Notes: generated by a model from the letters alone, not told the origin. Counted from the first letter of the stretch, positions 45,969-54,385 are shown. The stretch: DNA of 64,000 nucleotides from an uncultured Alphaproteobacteria bacterium (GCA_944391515.1 CALXTW010000002.1:1-64000), one strand, 5' to 3'. Translations and numbers: made by a program.

Positions 45969-46633
45969 TGGAAGATGTTAATTTTGAACAGCTAATAAGT
46001 AAGATTGATTGTATATTAAATTCACCCAAACCAATTCCAAACTTTATTAAAAAGGATAAAGAATTAGCTCAAATGTTGGAAGATTTGCAAGAAATTTCAG
46101 AATATGAGACTCTCAATCAATTTGAGGAGTTATTTGATAAAGAGCCATTTTTGATGCAATTTTTGATAGGTGCTGATTTTACAAAACTTTTGAAAATTAT
46201 AGATAGAACTACTATGAAATATGAGCATCTGGATGACTATACAGCTCTTCATATGATAGTGGTTAATCCTTGTATTGCTAATGTTGAAAAAACAGTAGTT
46301 ATTGATAGAATTTTGGAAATGGGTTGCAATATTAATCAAACATCTGCAAAAGGTGAGACAGCTTTGTTTTTAGCTGTCAAAAGAAACAATAGAAAAATGA
46401 TTGAATATTTGCTTGGAAAAGGGGCTAATCCTAATGTTTCTAATAATTTGGGAATAACTCCAATGATGGTGGCAGCATTTAACTCACAGCTCTATAATAT
46501 GGCTATTCTCAAATATTTTAATGCTCAAATGGGTGCAACCTGTACTTACTATCAATTTGATGTTTTTGATATTGCAGAAATAACAAAAATCTCAAATACA
46601 ATAGAAGTCCTGAGGGATTTGAGAAGAACTTAA
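45965..46633 (+). CDS. Ankyrin-repeat protein
   Basis: 222 residues from the ATG at 45965, which has AAAAGGA upstream; the ORF's earlier ATG at 45947 lies before that site. Two clear ankyrin repeats: DYTALHMIV... and KGETALFLAVKRNNRKMIEYLLGKGANPN, then NNLGITPMMVAAFNSQLYNMAILKYF. The N-terminal 70 residues are acidic and helical. Ankyrin repeats mediate protein contact. In a mobile element it could target a host or phage protein. Confidence 0.8.
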   Translation: MMEDVNFEQLISKIDCILNSPKPIPNFIKKDKELAQMLEDLQEISEYETLNQFEELFDKEPFLMQFLIGADFTKLLKIIDRTTMKYEHLDDYTALHMIVVNPCIANVEKTVVIDRILEMGCNINQTSAKGETALFLAVKRNNRKMIEYLLGKGANPNVSNNLGITPMMVAAFNSQLYNMAILKYFNAQMGATCTYYQFDVFDIAEITKISNTIEVLRDLRRT

Positions 46634-46642
46634 TACTAAATA

Positions 46643-46669
46643 AAAAAGCCAGAAATAAATCTGGCTTTT
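46643..46669. terminator. Bidirectional terminator
   Basis: AAAAGCCAG with CTGGCTTTT around an 8-base A/T loop, between the ankyrin gene and the converging serine recombinase. Confidence 0.8.
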
Positions 46670-46672
46670 AGG

Positions 46673-47263
46673 TTAAATAATAAATTCTGTTACATATCTA
46701 TGAAGAGTAGTCCAAGTACACCCCATTAATCTTGCAATTTCAGCTTTTGAGACTTTTTTATCCAATAGTTCTTTAATTTTATTATGTTTTTTCTTCAATT
46801 TTTTATAAGAAAACCCATAAGGTCTACCTAAATGTTTCCCCTCATTTTTTAATCTTTTTAATGATTCTTTTGTTCTCTGTGAAATTAGTTGTCTTTCAAT
46901 TTCACTGGCAAGGGAAAAGGCAAATGCTAATACCTTACTCTGAATATCAGCTCCTAAATGATAGTTTTCTTTAACTGTTATAATTTCACACTCTTTTTCA
47001 AGACAAGTTTGCAAAATTCCCATAACTTCTAACATATTTCTACCAAGTCTTGAGATTTCAGTTGTAATTACTATATCTCCTTTTTTGAGCTTATTTAACA
47101 ACTTTCCCAATTTTCTTTGAGCTAAAGGTTTTCTTGATGAAATAATTTCCTCAACAAATTCATTTATGCATAAATTATTTTTCTCTGAGAAATTTTTAAG
47201 TTCAAACTTTTGATTTTCACAATTTTGCAAATCAGTGCTAACTCTTATATAACCATATATCAT
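46673..47263 (-). CDS. Serine recombinase (resolvase/invertase family), copy 1
   Basis: 196 residues. Catalytic Ser in YGYIRVSTDLQN (S9), Arg motif RLGRNMLEV, E helix (KVLAFAFSLASEIERQLISQRTKE) and a C-terminal helix-turn-helix SKAEIARLMGCTWTTLHRY. Small resolvase/invertase size. It is divergent from the methyltransferase operon with a 241-base intergenic region that contains inverted repeats. It may resolve, invert or regulate. It differs in sequence from copy 2 at 51172. Confidence 0.9.
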   Translation of the reverse strand: MIYGYIRVSTDLQNCENQKFELKNFSEKNNLCINEFVEEIISSRKPLAQRKLGKLLNKLKKGDIVITTEISRLGRNMLEVMGILQTCLEKECEIITVKENYHLGADIQSKVLAFAFSLASEIERQLISQRTKESLKRLKNEGKHLGRPYGFSYKKLKKKHNKIKELLDKKVSKAEIARLMGCTWTTLHRYVTEFII

Positions 47264-47324
47264 ATTTAATCCTTTGTTATTACATTGATATTTATCAAAA
47301 ATAACTATACAAAGGTTATAAAAA

Positions 47325-47501
47325 TAATAGCTAAACTAAATGTCCATCTAGTTTAGCTATTACAGATAATGGTATTATAAAACAATAAAAAATATATTAA
47401 AGCAAGTTATTTCCTTGTTTTTCATATAATTAAGGTGTTTTAAGAGATGCTTCCTCATTTATCATAATTTAGCTCTCCATAAATGGACATTTGTGGAGAG
47501 C
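47325..47501 (+). promoter_or_regulatory. Paired dyads with mutually inverted cores between serine recombinase and RM operon
   Basis: Dyad I: a 14-bp stem (47325-47338 with 47349-47362) whose centre holds AAATGTCCAT (47338-47347). Dyad II: GCTCTCCA (47472-47479) with TGGAGAGC (47494-47501), centre ATGGACATTT (47483-47492), the exact inverse of the first. The segment between has TATAAT on the plus strand (47425-47430) and on the minus strand (47374-47379). The right arm of dyad II contains the GGAGAG ribosome site of the methyltransferase gene. It could be an invertible promoter, a recombinase operator, or an RNA switch. Confidence 0.5.
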
Positions 47502-47504
47502 ATT

Positions 47505-48461
47505 ATGGCAACAGATTCTAATAATAAATTACATAAAGCTATGAAAAATAAAAATGATGAGTTTTATACTCAATTAGCTGATATAGAGAATGAATTAAGA
47601 CATTATAGAGAATATTTTAAAGATAAAGTAGTTTTTTGTAATTGTGATGACCCAAGAGTAAGTAATTTTTTTCACTATTTTTCTTACAACTTTGAATATC
47701 TTGGATTGAAAAAACTAATCACCACTTGTTATAAAAATCAAAATATGAACTTGTTTTCTCAAAATAAAAATGAAAGGGCTATTTATCTTGAATATACAGG
47801 TGTTAAAGGTAACAATAAAATCCCAGATATGAATGAGATTGGAATAAAAGCTCTTAATGGTGATGGAGATTTCAGAAGTGAAGAGTGTATAGAGTTATTA
47901 AAGCAAGCAGACATTGTTGTAACCAACCCACCTTTTAGCCTATTTAGAGAATATGTATCACAACTTATAGATTATGATAAGAAATTTATAATAGTTGGAG
48001 CCAAAACTGCAATTGGATATAAAGAAATATTTAAACTTATAAAAGAAAATAAAATATGGTTGGGCTATACTCCAAAATTAAAAACATTCAGAGTACCAGA
48101 TGATTATGAAGGAAACTTAATGGTCATTGAAAATGGTGTAAAATATGTAAAAAATGTTGGAAATGTTGGATGGTTTACAAATCTTGATGTTAAATACAGA
48201 CATAATGATTTAATTCTATATAAAAAATATAATGAAAAAGAATATCCTAAATATGACAATTATGATGCTATAGAAGTATCTAGGACTTCAGATATTCCAT
48301 TAGATTATGATGGTATTATGGGTGTACCAATCACATTTTTAGAAAAATACAATCCAAATCAGTTTGAAATTATAAGATTTAGAAAAGGCAATGATAATAA
48401 AGATTTGTCTATTAATGGAAAATATTTATTTTCAAGAATCCTAATAAGGAGGAAAAAGTAA
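47505..48461 (+). CDS. EcoRI-family adenine-specific DNA methyltransferase
   Basis: 318 residues from the ATG at 47505, with GGAGAG 4 bases upstream. N-terminal KNKNDEFYTQLADIENELRHY is a close match to the EcoRI methyltransferase family. The catalytic motif is NPPF (141-144) in VVTNPPFSLFREY. The C-terminal region has NVGWFTNLD and the MGVPITFLEKYNP block. It makes N6-methyladenine in a specific site. It is translationally coupled to the nuclease gene, 1-base overlap, so they form a restriction-modification pair. The recognition sequence is not predictable. Confidence 0.9.
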   Translation: MATDSNNKLHKAMKNKNDEFYTQLADIENELRHYREYFKDKVVFCNCDDPRVSNFFHYFSYNFEYLGLKKLITTCYKNQNMNLFSQNKNERAIYLEYTGVKGNNKIPDMNEIGIKALNGDGDFRSEECIELLKQADIVVTNPPFSLFREYVSQLIDYDKKFIIVGAKTAIGYKEIFKLIKENKIWLGYTPKLKTFRVPDDYEGNLMVIENGVKYVKNVGNVGWFTNLDVKYRHNDLILYKKYNEKEYPKYDNYDAIEVSRTSDIPLDYDGIMGVPITFLEKYNPNQFEIIRFRKGNDNKDLSINGKYLFSRILIRRKK

Positions 48462-49558
48462 TGGAAATTAAGTTAAATGAAATTCTGATAAGAGATTTAT
48501 ACAATGGCTATATTCATAATGAAGATGATAATAGTATAATTGGATATTATGGAAAATTAAATATAAGACCTAAATACCAAAGAGAATTTATTTACTCAGG
48601 TAAACAAAGAGAAGAGGTAATAAAAAGCATTCAAAAGAGTTTTCCTCTTAATGTTATGTATTGGTGTAAAAATGAGGGTGATAGTTTTGAATTATTAGAT
48701 GGTCAACAGAGAACTATTAGTATTTGTGATTATGTAGATAATGTTTATTCAATTGATGGTAAATATTTTCAAAATCTAACTAATACAGAACAAGAACAAA
48801 TAATGAACTACAAATTAATGGTTTACATTTGTGAGGGTAATGATAAAGAAAAATTAGATTGGTTCAAAATTATTAATATTGCAGGTGAAAAATTAACAGA
48901 ACAAGAATTAAGAAATGCTATTTATACAGGTGAATGGCTAGAAAGTGCTAAACAATATTTCAGTAAAAATGGATGTATAGCATATAAAAAAGGTAGTGAC
49001 TATTTAACAGGGTCCTCTATTAGGCAAGAATATTTAGAAACAACCCTTTTTTGGATAATTAATAGAGATAATCTAAAAAGTATAGAAGAATATATGGCTC
49101 TTCACCAACATAATCATAATGCTATAGAGCTATGGAACTATTTTAGTTCTGTGATTGATTGGGTAAAAGCTATTTTTCCAAAATATAGAAAAGAAATGAA
49201 AGGTATAAGTTGGGGAATATATTATAATCAATATAAAGATACAGATTATAACCCAAAAGAATTAGAACAAAAATTTCAAGATTTATGTGCAGATGATGAT
49301 GTTACCAATATTAAAGGAATCTATGAATATTTGTTAGATAACAATGAAAAACATTTACATTTGAGAGCATTTACAGACAAACAAAAAAGAAAACAATATG
49401 AAAAACAACAGGGGGTTTGTAAAAAATGCAAAAAACATTTTAGTTTTGATGAAATGGAAGGAGACCATATAATTCCTTGGAGCCAAGGAGGTCATACAAC
49501 AGAAGATAATCTACAAATGCTCTGTAAAGATTGCAATAGAAGAAAAAGTGATATTTAA
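48461..49558 (+). CDS. DUF262 (GmrS-like) plus HNH endonuclease
   Basis: 365 residues. N-terminal DUF262/ParB-like NTPase domain with RPKYQREFIY (about 36-45) and LLDGQQRTISI (79-89, DGQQR motif). The C-terminal HNH has two CxxC knuckles (CKKC, about 322; CKDC, about 357) and DHIIPWSQGGH (metal and catalytic His). This is a compact GmrSD/BrxU-like layout, but single-chain and paired with a methyltransferase instead of acting on modified DNA. Likely the restriction component that cuts unmethylated DNA. Confidence 0.85.
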   Translation: MEIKLNEILIRDLYNGYIHNEDDNSIIGYYGKLNIRPKYQREFIYSGKQREEVIKSIQKSFPLNVMYWCKNEGDSFELLDGQQRTISICDYVDNVYSIDGKYFQNLTNTEQEQIMNYKLMVYICEGNDKEKLDWFKIINIAGEKLTEQELRNAIYTGEWLESAKQYFSKNGCIAYKKGSDYLTGSSIRQEYLETTLFWIINRDNLKSIEEYMALHQHNHNAIELWNYFSSVIDWVKAIFPKYRKEMKGISWGIYYNQYKDTDYNPKELEQKFQDLCADDDVTNIKGIYEYLLDNNEKHLHLRAFTDKQKRKQYEKQQGVCKKCKKHFSFDEMEGDHIIPWSQGGHTTEDNLQMLCKDCNRRKSDI

Positions 49559-49615
49559 TACTCTCTAAAGATACCTGATATATTTTATATAAAGATATGA
49601 ATGGGAGTATATGAT

Positions 49616-51022
49616 ATGCAAATTAGCAAGATTATAATTCAAAATTTTAGAGGTATTGAAAGTGAAAATATTGAGTTAAAAAATTTAAACATCATTATTG
49701 GTAATAATGGAACATCTAAAACAACTATATTAGAAGCTTTGCATTATGCTCTGTCTCCTGCATATGTCCAAAACCACATAAGCTACAATGATTTCTATAA
49801 TAATACAAACTCACCTATATTAATTGAAGTATATTTTAGTGAAATAATAAATATTGATGTGCAATTTGGATACCAAACTAAACAAATTCCATTCAAGAAA
49901 ATTTGGCTTACTATAAGAAAAAGGGAAAACCAAATTGGGCTAAAAAAAGCATTTAATAGTGGATTTGTAATAACACACTGTTTAGTACCTGACTATGAAA
50001 ATTTAAAAGAAGGAAAGGGATGGAATGTAAGAGATACCTCAGGTGCTTTGCTAACAGTTACAACTTTACAAGCCAAAGAGGCTATTAATTCTTTACCTAT
50101 TAAAGGATTTTATTTTAATAAAGATAGAGAAAAGCAATTAAATAAAGGATTTAACTCATCTATTTCTGCTGTCTTTGAGGATTTTAATTGGAGATTTCTG
50201 TTAAATACACAAAAAGAACCAAATAATTTTTTTGATGATAAAAAGAAATTAGAACAGTATGTTTTGGATAATATTGCTGGAAATATATGGGATAAAAGTA
50301 TTGGAACAATTAACAATAAAATCCAAACTTATTTCTCTTTAAAACCATTTAATATTTCTTTAATTGATTGTAATAATCCATTTAACTCAGCCTTTTTAGC
50401 TAATCAAGAATATAATCAAGACCTACCAATATCAAAATTAGGTTCTGGAATTGAAATGATTATTTCTTTAATATTTTTAGAAACTATTGCCTCTTTATCT
50501 AAAAATAAGCTCATAATAATTGTTGATGAACCTGAAGTCCACTTACATCCAACACTACAAAAACAACTATTAAAATATTTACAGAAGCTTGCAAATGATA
50601 GTGATGTCCAGATACTTTTTTCAACACATTCTCCATATATGTTTAAAGATTGTGTTGAAAATGCTACAACTTCTTTAATAAGTAGAGAAAAAAATTACCA
50701 AGAAAGTATTTTCCCTTGGGGAAAAACTTGGGGTGAATTGAATTACTTTTCATATAATATGGCAACAGTAGAATTTTTTAATGAATTATTTGGATTTATA
50801 CAAAATAACAGGAACCTGACTGAAACAGATGAATTTTTAAATCAATGTGGAATAGAAAGAACAAAAATATGGAAAAGAACACAAACACAAGAATTCAATT
50901 GTACCTTACCCATTTATGTTAGAAATTCAATACATCACCCAGAAAACACCTTGAATAAAAAATATACAGATGATGAATTAAGTAATTGTATTAAAATACT
51001 TGTTGATATAGTAAAAAAATAA
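49616..51022 (+). CDS. OLD/RecF-like AAA ATPase with C-terminal RNxxHH motif
   Basis: 468 residues from the ATG at 49616, with GGGAG 8 bases upstream; the ATG at 49601 is rejected. Walker A GNNGTSKTT (29-37), Walker B IIIVDEPEVHLHP (300-312) and H-motif FSTHSP (335-340) are those of ABC-like OLD/RloC ATPases. The C-terminus lacks a TOPRIM domain and holds LPIYVRNSIHHPEN (431-444), an Rx4H arrangement as in HEPN nucleases. It starts 57 bases after the nuclease gene and in the same direction, so it may be a third component of the RM system or a separate defence effector. Confidence 0.75.
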   Translation: MQISKIIIQNFRGIESENIELKNLNIIIGNNGTSKTTILEALHYALSPAYVQNHISYNDFYNNTNSPILIEVYFSEIINIDVQFGYQTKQIPFKKIWLTIRKRENQIGLKKAFNSGFVITHCLVPDYENLKEGKGWNVRDTSGALLTVTTLQAKEAINSLPIKGFYFNKDREKQLNKGFNSSISAVFEDFNWRFLLNTQKEPNNFFDDKKKLEQYVLDNIAGNIWDKSIGTINNKIQTYFSLKPFNISLIDCNNPFNSAFLANQEYNQDLPISKLGSGIEMIISLIFLETIASLSKNKLIIIVDEPEVHLHPTLQKQLLKYLQKLANDSDVQILFSTHSPYMFKDCVENATTSLISREKNYQESIFPWGKTWGELNYFSYNMATVEFFNELFGFIQNNRNLTETDEFLNQCGIERTKIWKRTQTQEFNCTLPIYVRNSIHHPENTLNKKYTDDELSNCIKILVDIVKK

Positions 51023-51077
51023 TCTTTTCTAATGTTAAATTTTGTAAATCCAGAGTAGAGGCTGATTTAACAATTCC

Positions 51078-51139
51078 AAAACTGTAAAGTTGAAATCAAA
51101 ATACTTGACAATTTTACAGTTTTTATTTATTGTAAAGTT
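51078..51139 (+). promoter_or_regulatory. Promoter and dyad operator of serine recombinase copy 2
   Basis: TTGACA (51105-51110) and TATTGT (51128-51133) with a 17-base spacer. Inverted AAAACTGTAAA (51078-51088) and TTTACAGTTTT (51113-51123), plus a direct TGTAAAGTT copy (51131-51139), overlap it. It may be the recombinase's own res or operator site. Confidence 0.55.
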
Positions 51140-51171
51140 ATGTTTAAGATTTTAACCTTACAGGTGGCAAT

Positions 51172-51723
51172 ATGATTTTCAATTACAAGAGAGTTTCAAC
51201 AGTAGACCAAAATACAGAAAGACAGTTATTAAATATCAAATGTGATAGAGAATTTGAGGACAAATTATCAGGCAAGGATAGAAATAGGCCTCAACTGGAA
51301 TTATTGCTCTCCATAATTAGAGAAGGAGACATCATCAATGTGCATTCTATGGATAGATTAGCTAGGAATACCAGAGATTTGTTGAATTTGGTAGAGGAAA
51401 TCACATCCCAAGGAGTCACTATAAAATTCCATAAGGAAAATCTGACTTTTGAGGCAGGTAAAAATGACCCATACCAAAAATTGATGATGACAATGCTTGG
51501 AGCAGTTGCTGAACTTGAGAGAAGTTTAATCCTTGAAAGACAAAGAGAAGGAATTGCTTTGGCTAAAATGAAAGGCAAATATAAGGGAGGAAAGCATAAA
51601 TTATCTCCTCAAGAGGTTGCTGAGCTGAAAGAATTAGCTAACTCTCAAAAAGTTTCTTTATCTGAATTAGCTAGGAAATATCAAATTTCAAGACCTACTT
51701 TGTATGCATATCTAAAAAATTAA
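51172..51723 (+). CDS. Serine recombinase (resolvase/invertase family), copy 2
   Basis: 183 residues. Catalytic Ser in NYKRVSTVDQNTERQ, SMDRLARNTRDL (Arg motif), E helix with KLMMTMLGAVAELERSLILERQREG and helix-turn-helix VSLSELARKYQISRPTLYAYL. Closest by layout to Tn3/Hin-type resolvases. Its promoter overlaps inverted repeats. It could resolve element multimers or invert DNA. Confidence 0.92.
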   Translation: MIFNYKRVSTVDQNTERQLLNIKCDREFEDKLSGKDRNRPQLELLLSIIREGDIINVHSMDRLARNTRDLLNLVEEITSQGVTIKFHKENLTFEAGKNDPYQKLMMTMLGAVAELERSLILERQREGIALAKMKGKYKGGKHKLSPQEVAELKELANSQKVSLSELARKYQISRPTLYAYLKN

Positions 51724-52020
51724 ACTCCAACATCCTATCAATGTTGGAGATATTAATGGATTATTATATACTTATTGAAACTCATTCACATATATTTATC
51801 AAAAAGCCTAGTTTTAATAAATTTTTTTCAAGAAAATAAAAAAAGAGGGCTCCTTTTTAAAATTTTGCATGATACATTTTTAAAGGATGCTCAAAAACTG
51901 TATGAATAGATAGGGTGGAGTTGGTATTTTTACCTCTCCACCTTATCTTTTATCTTATCTTGATTTAAATAAAAATATAAATTAGCATCAAAAAAGAAGT
52001 AAAACATATAGGTAGAAATA
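51724..52020 (+). other. Intergenic region with two hairpins
   Basis: CTCCAACAT (51725-51733) pairs with ATGTTGGAG (51741-51749), right after the recombinase stop. GGTGGAG (51914-51920) pairs with CTCCACC (51936-51942) followed by a T-rich stretch, a possible terminator. No gene was found in the 297 bases. Confidence 0.45.
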
Positions 52021-54237
52021 ATGAGTATAAAACTTATAAAAAAGATAAAAAATATTTTTAAAATAAAAAAGAAAGCTACACCCAAAAAGAAAGTTATGCC
52101 ATCAGAAAAGAAAGTTATATCAAACAATATAGCTGATTTTGAAATAGACAGTCCTATAACATTACCTGAGGAAGATATATTTGGGTATAATAAATTTGCA
52201 ATGAATTTTGCAGAGCTTTTGCATAATAGGATTTCATCAGAAGGATTTGTTACAGCTATAAATGCTCCTTGGGGATATGGAAAAACCTCTTGCATCAACC
52301 TAATAAAACATAAATTGAAAAGCTACAATGATGTGGAAATCATAAATTTTAATCCTTGGTTTATCCCCATAAAACAAAACACTTTAATTACACAATTTTT
52401 TATGGCATTAAAACCATACATACAAAAACTTTTTGCATTGAAAAGTTGGTCAAAAAAAGAAAAAGAAGGATTCTTTAGGGTATTAAGTGGATTTAGTATC
52501 AGTTGTGGAATTATAGAATATAATTGCAAAGATTTATCAGATGCATTTTTACAGCCTCAAACTATTTATGATGAAAAAAAAGAAATAGAAGACTTCTTAA
52601 ATACAAAAAAAGAAAAAATTATAGTCTTTATAGATGATATTGATAGGCTTTCCAAAGAAGAGATTATTCAAATTTTTAGGCTTATAAAATCTGTTGCAAA
52701 CTTTAAAAATATTACCTATGTCCTTTCTTTTGATTTGGATGTTGTATCTACAATTTTAGAAACAGAACAGTTAATCAATGGAAGAAAATATTTAGAAAAA
52801 ATAATTCAATTGCAGCTTAATTTACCTCAACCCAGCAATAATGCCATTGAAAATTATCTTTTGAAAAAATTAAAATTAATTTCTTCAGATGCTAACTTAT
52901 CAGAAACAGATAAGCAAGTTTGGGTGGCAATATATTCTAAGTTAATACAATCAAATCTTTTAAGTATTAGAGATGTAAATAGATTATATAATGCTATTTT
53001 AACAACATACACTATGATAAAAGATGATGTAAATTTTATAGATTTTGTGGTTATAGAATATTTAAGATTATTTCACAATAACATATGGAAAATCATAAAA
53101 TATAATCAGTATCTTTTTTCATCTAATTTTTTACATAAAGCTCAAAATAAAGATGAATTAAAAAACTTAATTGATGAACTACCTCAAGAAGAGCAAAAAA
53201 TTGCTCAAGTGATAATTACAATTCTTTTTCCTAATATAGAACAATATATCCCTCATTCTGGAATTTATAAGGTTATTAATATTTCTAATCCTCAACAACT
53301 TTTACAGCTTTGTGAAAAAGAAAAAAGAATTTGTTCTCCATATAGAATAAATTATTATTTTACTATGAATGTTGGTGAAGATAGTATCTCAGATGTTGAG
53401 ATACAACATATTCTCAATAATATAGCAACAGCAGAAGATTTGACTAATATATTTCAAAAATATTACCAAATAAAATTATCAACAGGAAAAACAATGTTGC
53501 TTTTTTTATTAGAAAAATTAAGATTCTATGCAGATGAAATTAAACAAAAAAAATTAACAGAAATTTTTTATAAATCAATATTTGCTTCTGCATTAAGATA
53601 TAACAATGAAGATGATATCTTATTTGATATATTTACCCCTACTATTAGCACAAAATTTGAATATTTGTTAATTGCTCTTTATTTAAAAAATTCTCCAAAA
53701 GAAAATTTTCAGCTACTCTCAAAAGTCATAGAAAATCCAGAACATATTGTATTTTCTTGTCAAGAACTTAGCATCATAGGACAAAATTTTGGATATTTTA
53801 CTTCATCATCAAGAAAAGATGAAACATACTTAAAAAAACAAAATTATTTAGATTTAGTAGAAAAATTAATAGAAATTATTGAAATAAATTTTAGAAATAT
53901 AAATAAAATGGCAGACAAAAGAGAGGTAATAAGGTTTATAAAGGAATTTGATAAACTAAAAGCCAACAATTTATTGTATGAGACAACATATTCTGACAAA
54001 GATTTTCTTAATTTTTTAAAAACTTTATATAAAGTATGTTATACATCCATCAATAATGGAACTTCTAAGAAAGAAAAACACATATATGATACAGATATAT
54101 CATACTGGTTTGATTTTGAAAAAACAAAAACAAGGTTAATTTCTATCACTACAAACAATCAGGATTTAAGCAAAGCAGCTTTAGAAATATTATCAAATAT
54201 TAAAATAGATGATTTTAATGAAAAGATATCAGTTTAA
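52021..54237 (+). CDS. KAP-family P-loop NTPase
   Basis: 738 residues. Basic N-terminus (Lys-rich, 1-35), Walker A NAPWGYGKTS (81-90), Walker B IVFIDDIDRL (201-210), as in KAP NTPases. The membrane segments often inserted between A and B in KAP proteins are not evident (only a short hydrophobic stretch about 153-165). The C-terminal 450 residues are helical and unrecognised. KAP NTPases occur in several anti-phage systems (for example QatA). It is the last gene before the right border, so I infer a defence or exclusion role. Confidence 0.8.
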   Translation: MSIKLIKKIKNIFKIKKKATPKKKVMPSEKKVISNNIADFEIDSPITLPEEDIFGYNKFAMNFAELLHNRISSEGFVTAINAPWGYGKTSCINLIKHKLKSYNDVEIINFNPWFIPIKQNTLITQFFMALKPYIQKLFALKSWSKKEKEGFFRVLSGFSISCGIIEYNCKDLSDAFLQPQTIYDEKKEIEDFLNTKKEKIIVFIDDIDRLSKEEIIQIFRLIKSVANFKNITYVLSFDLDVVSTILETEQLINGRKYLEKIIQLQLNLPQPSNNAIENYLLKKLKLISSDANLSETDKQVWVAIYSKLIQSNLLSIRDVNRLYNAILTTYTMIKDDVNFIDFVVIEYLRLFHNNIWKIIKYNQYLFSSNFLHKAQNKDELKNLIDELPQEEQKIAQVIITILFPNIEQYIPHSGIYKVINISNPQQLLQLCEKEKRICSPYRINYYFTMNVGEDSISDVEIQHILNNIATAEDLTNIFQKYYQIKLSTGKTMLLFLLEKLRFYADEIKQKKLTEIFYKSIFASALRYNNEDDILFDIFTPTISTKFEYLLIALYLKNSPKENFQLLSKVIENPEHIVFSCQELSIIGQNFGYFTSSSRKDETYLKKQNYLDLVEKLIEIIEINFRNINKMADKREVIRFIKEFDKLKANNLLYETTYSDKDFLNFLKTLYKVCYTSINNGTSKKEKHIYDTDISYWFDFEKTKTRLISITTNNQDLSKAALEILSNIKIDDFNEKISV

Positions 54238-54295
54238 TAAAGTTATATTAGAGAGAAAATAGATTCTTTAACCAATTTTTTAACTCAAAATACAA

Positions 54296-54316
54296 TTCAC
54301 ACAATATTCACATAAG
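54296..54316 (+). repeat. Candidate integrase arm-binding repeats, right end
   Basis: TTCACACAA (54296-54304) and TTCACATAAG (54307-54316), same orientation as the left-end copies. Confidence 0.55.
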
Positions 54317-54357
54317 AATTTTTGATTATGTAATAGATTGAAAAATAATAATAAAAA

Positions 54358-54385
54358 GTTCTTACCAATTCTCTAAACGTTAATC
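54358..54385 (+). repeat. attR: 28-bp direct repeat of rpsI 3' end
   Basis: Exact copy of 43162-43189. It encodes the last residues SYQFSKR in a fragment without a start, so it is not a gene. Confidence 0.95.

Larger units (their letters stand above)
43162..54385. mobile_element. Integrative element of about 11.2 kb inserted in rpsI 3' end, with defence-like cargo
   Basis: A perfect 28-bp direct repeat of the rpsI 3' end marks the borders. A tyrosine integrase is the first gene inside the left border, and TTCACATAA-like arm repeats are present at both ends. The whole insert is visibly more A/T-rich than the flanks. The native rpsI terminator sits immediately past the right border. Gene content is one HUH-like Rep candidate, two serine recombinases, an ankyrin protein, a methyltransferase-nuclease pair, an ATPase and a KAP NTPase. 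No capsid, tail, terminase, relaxosome or type IV secretion genes are visible. Confidence 0.9.

Noticed and set aside
43190..54385. A prophage
   Set aside because: No terminase, portal, capsid, tail, lysis or repressor genes are present; only integrase and cargo.
43190..54385. A conjugative element (ICE)
   Set aside because: No type IV secretion or coupling protein genes; the HUH-like protein is too small and isolated to claim a relaxase.
54358..54385. A truncated rpsI pseudogene
   Set aside because: It is only the 28-bp att copy; no other S9 coding sequence precedes it.
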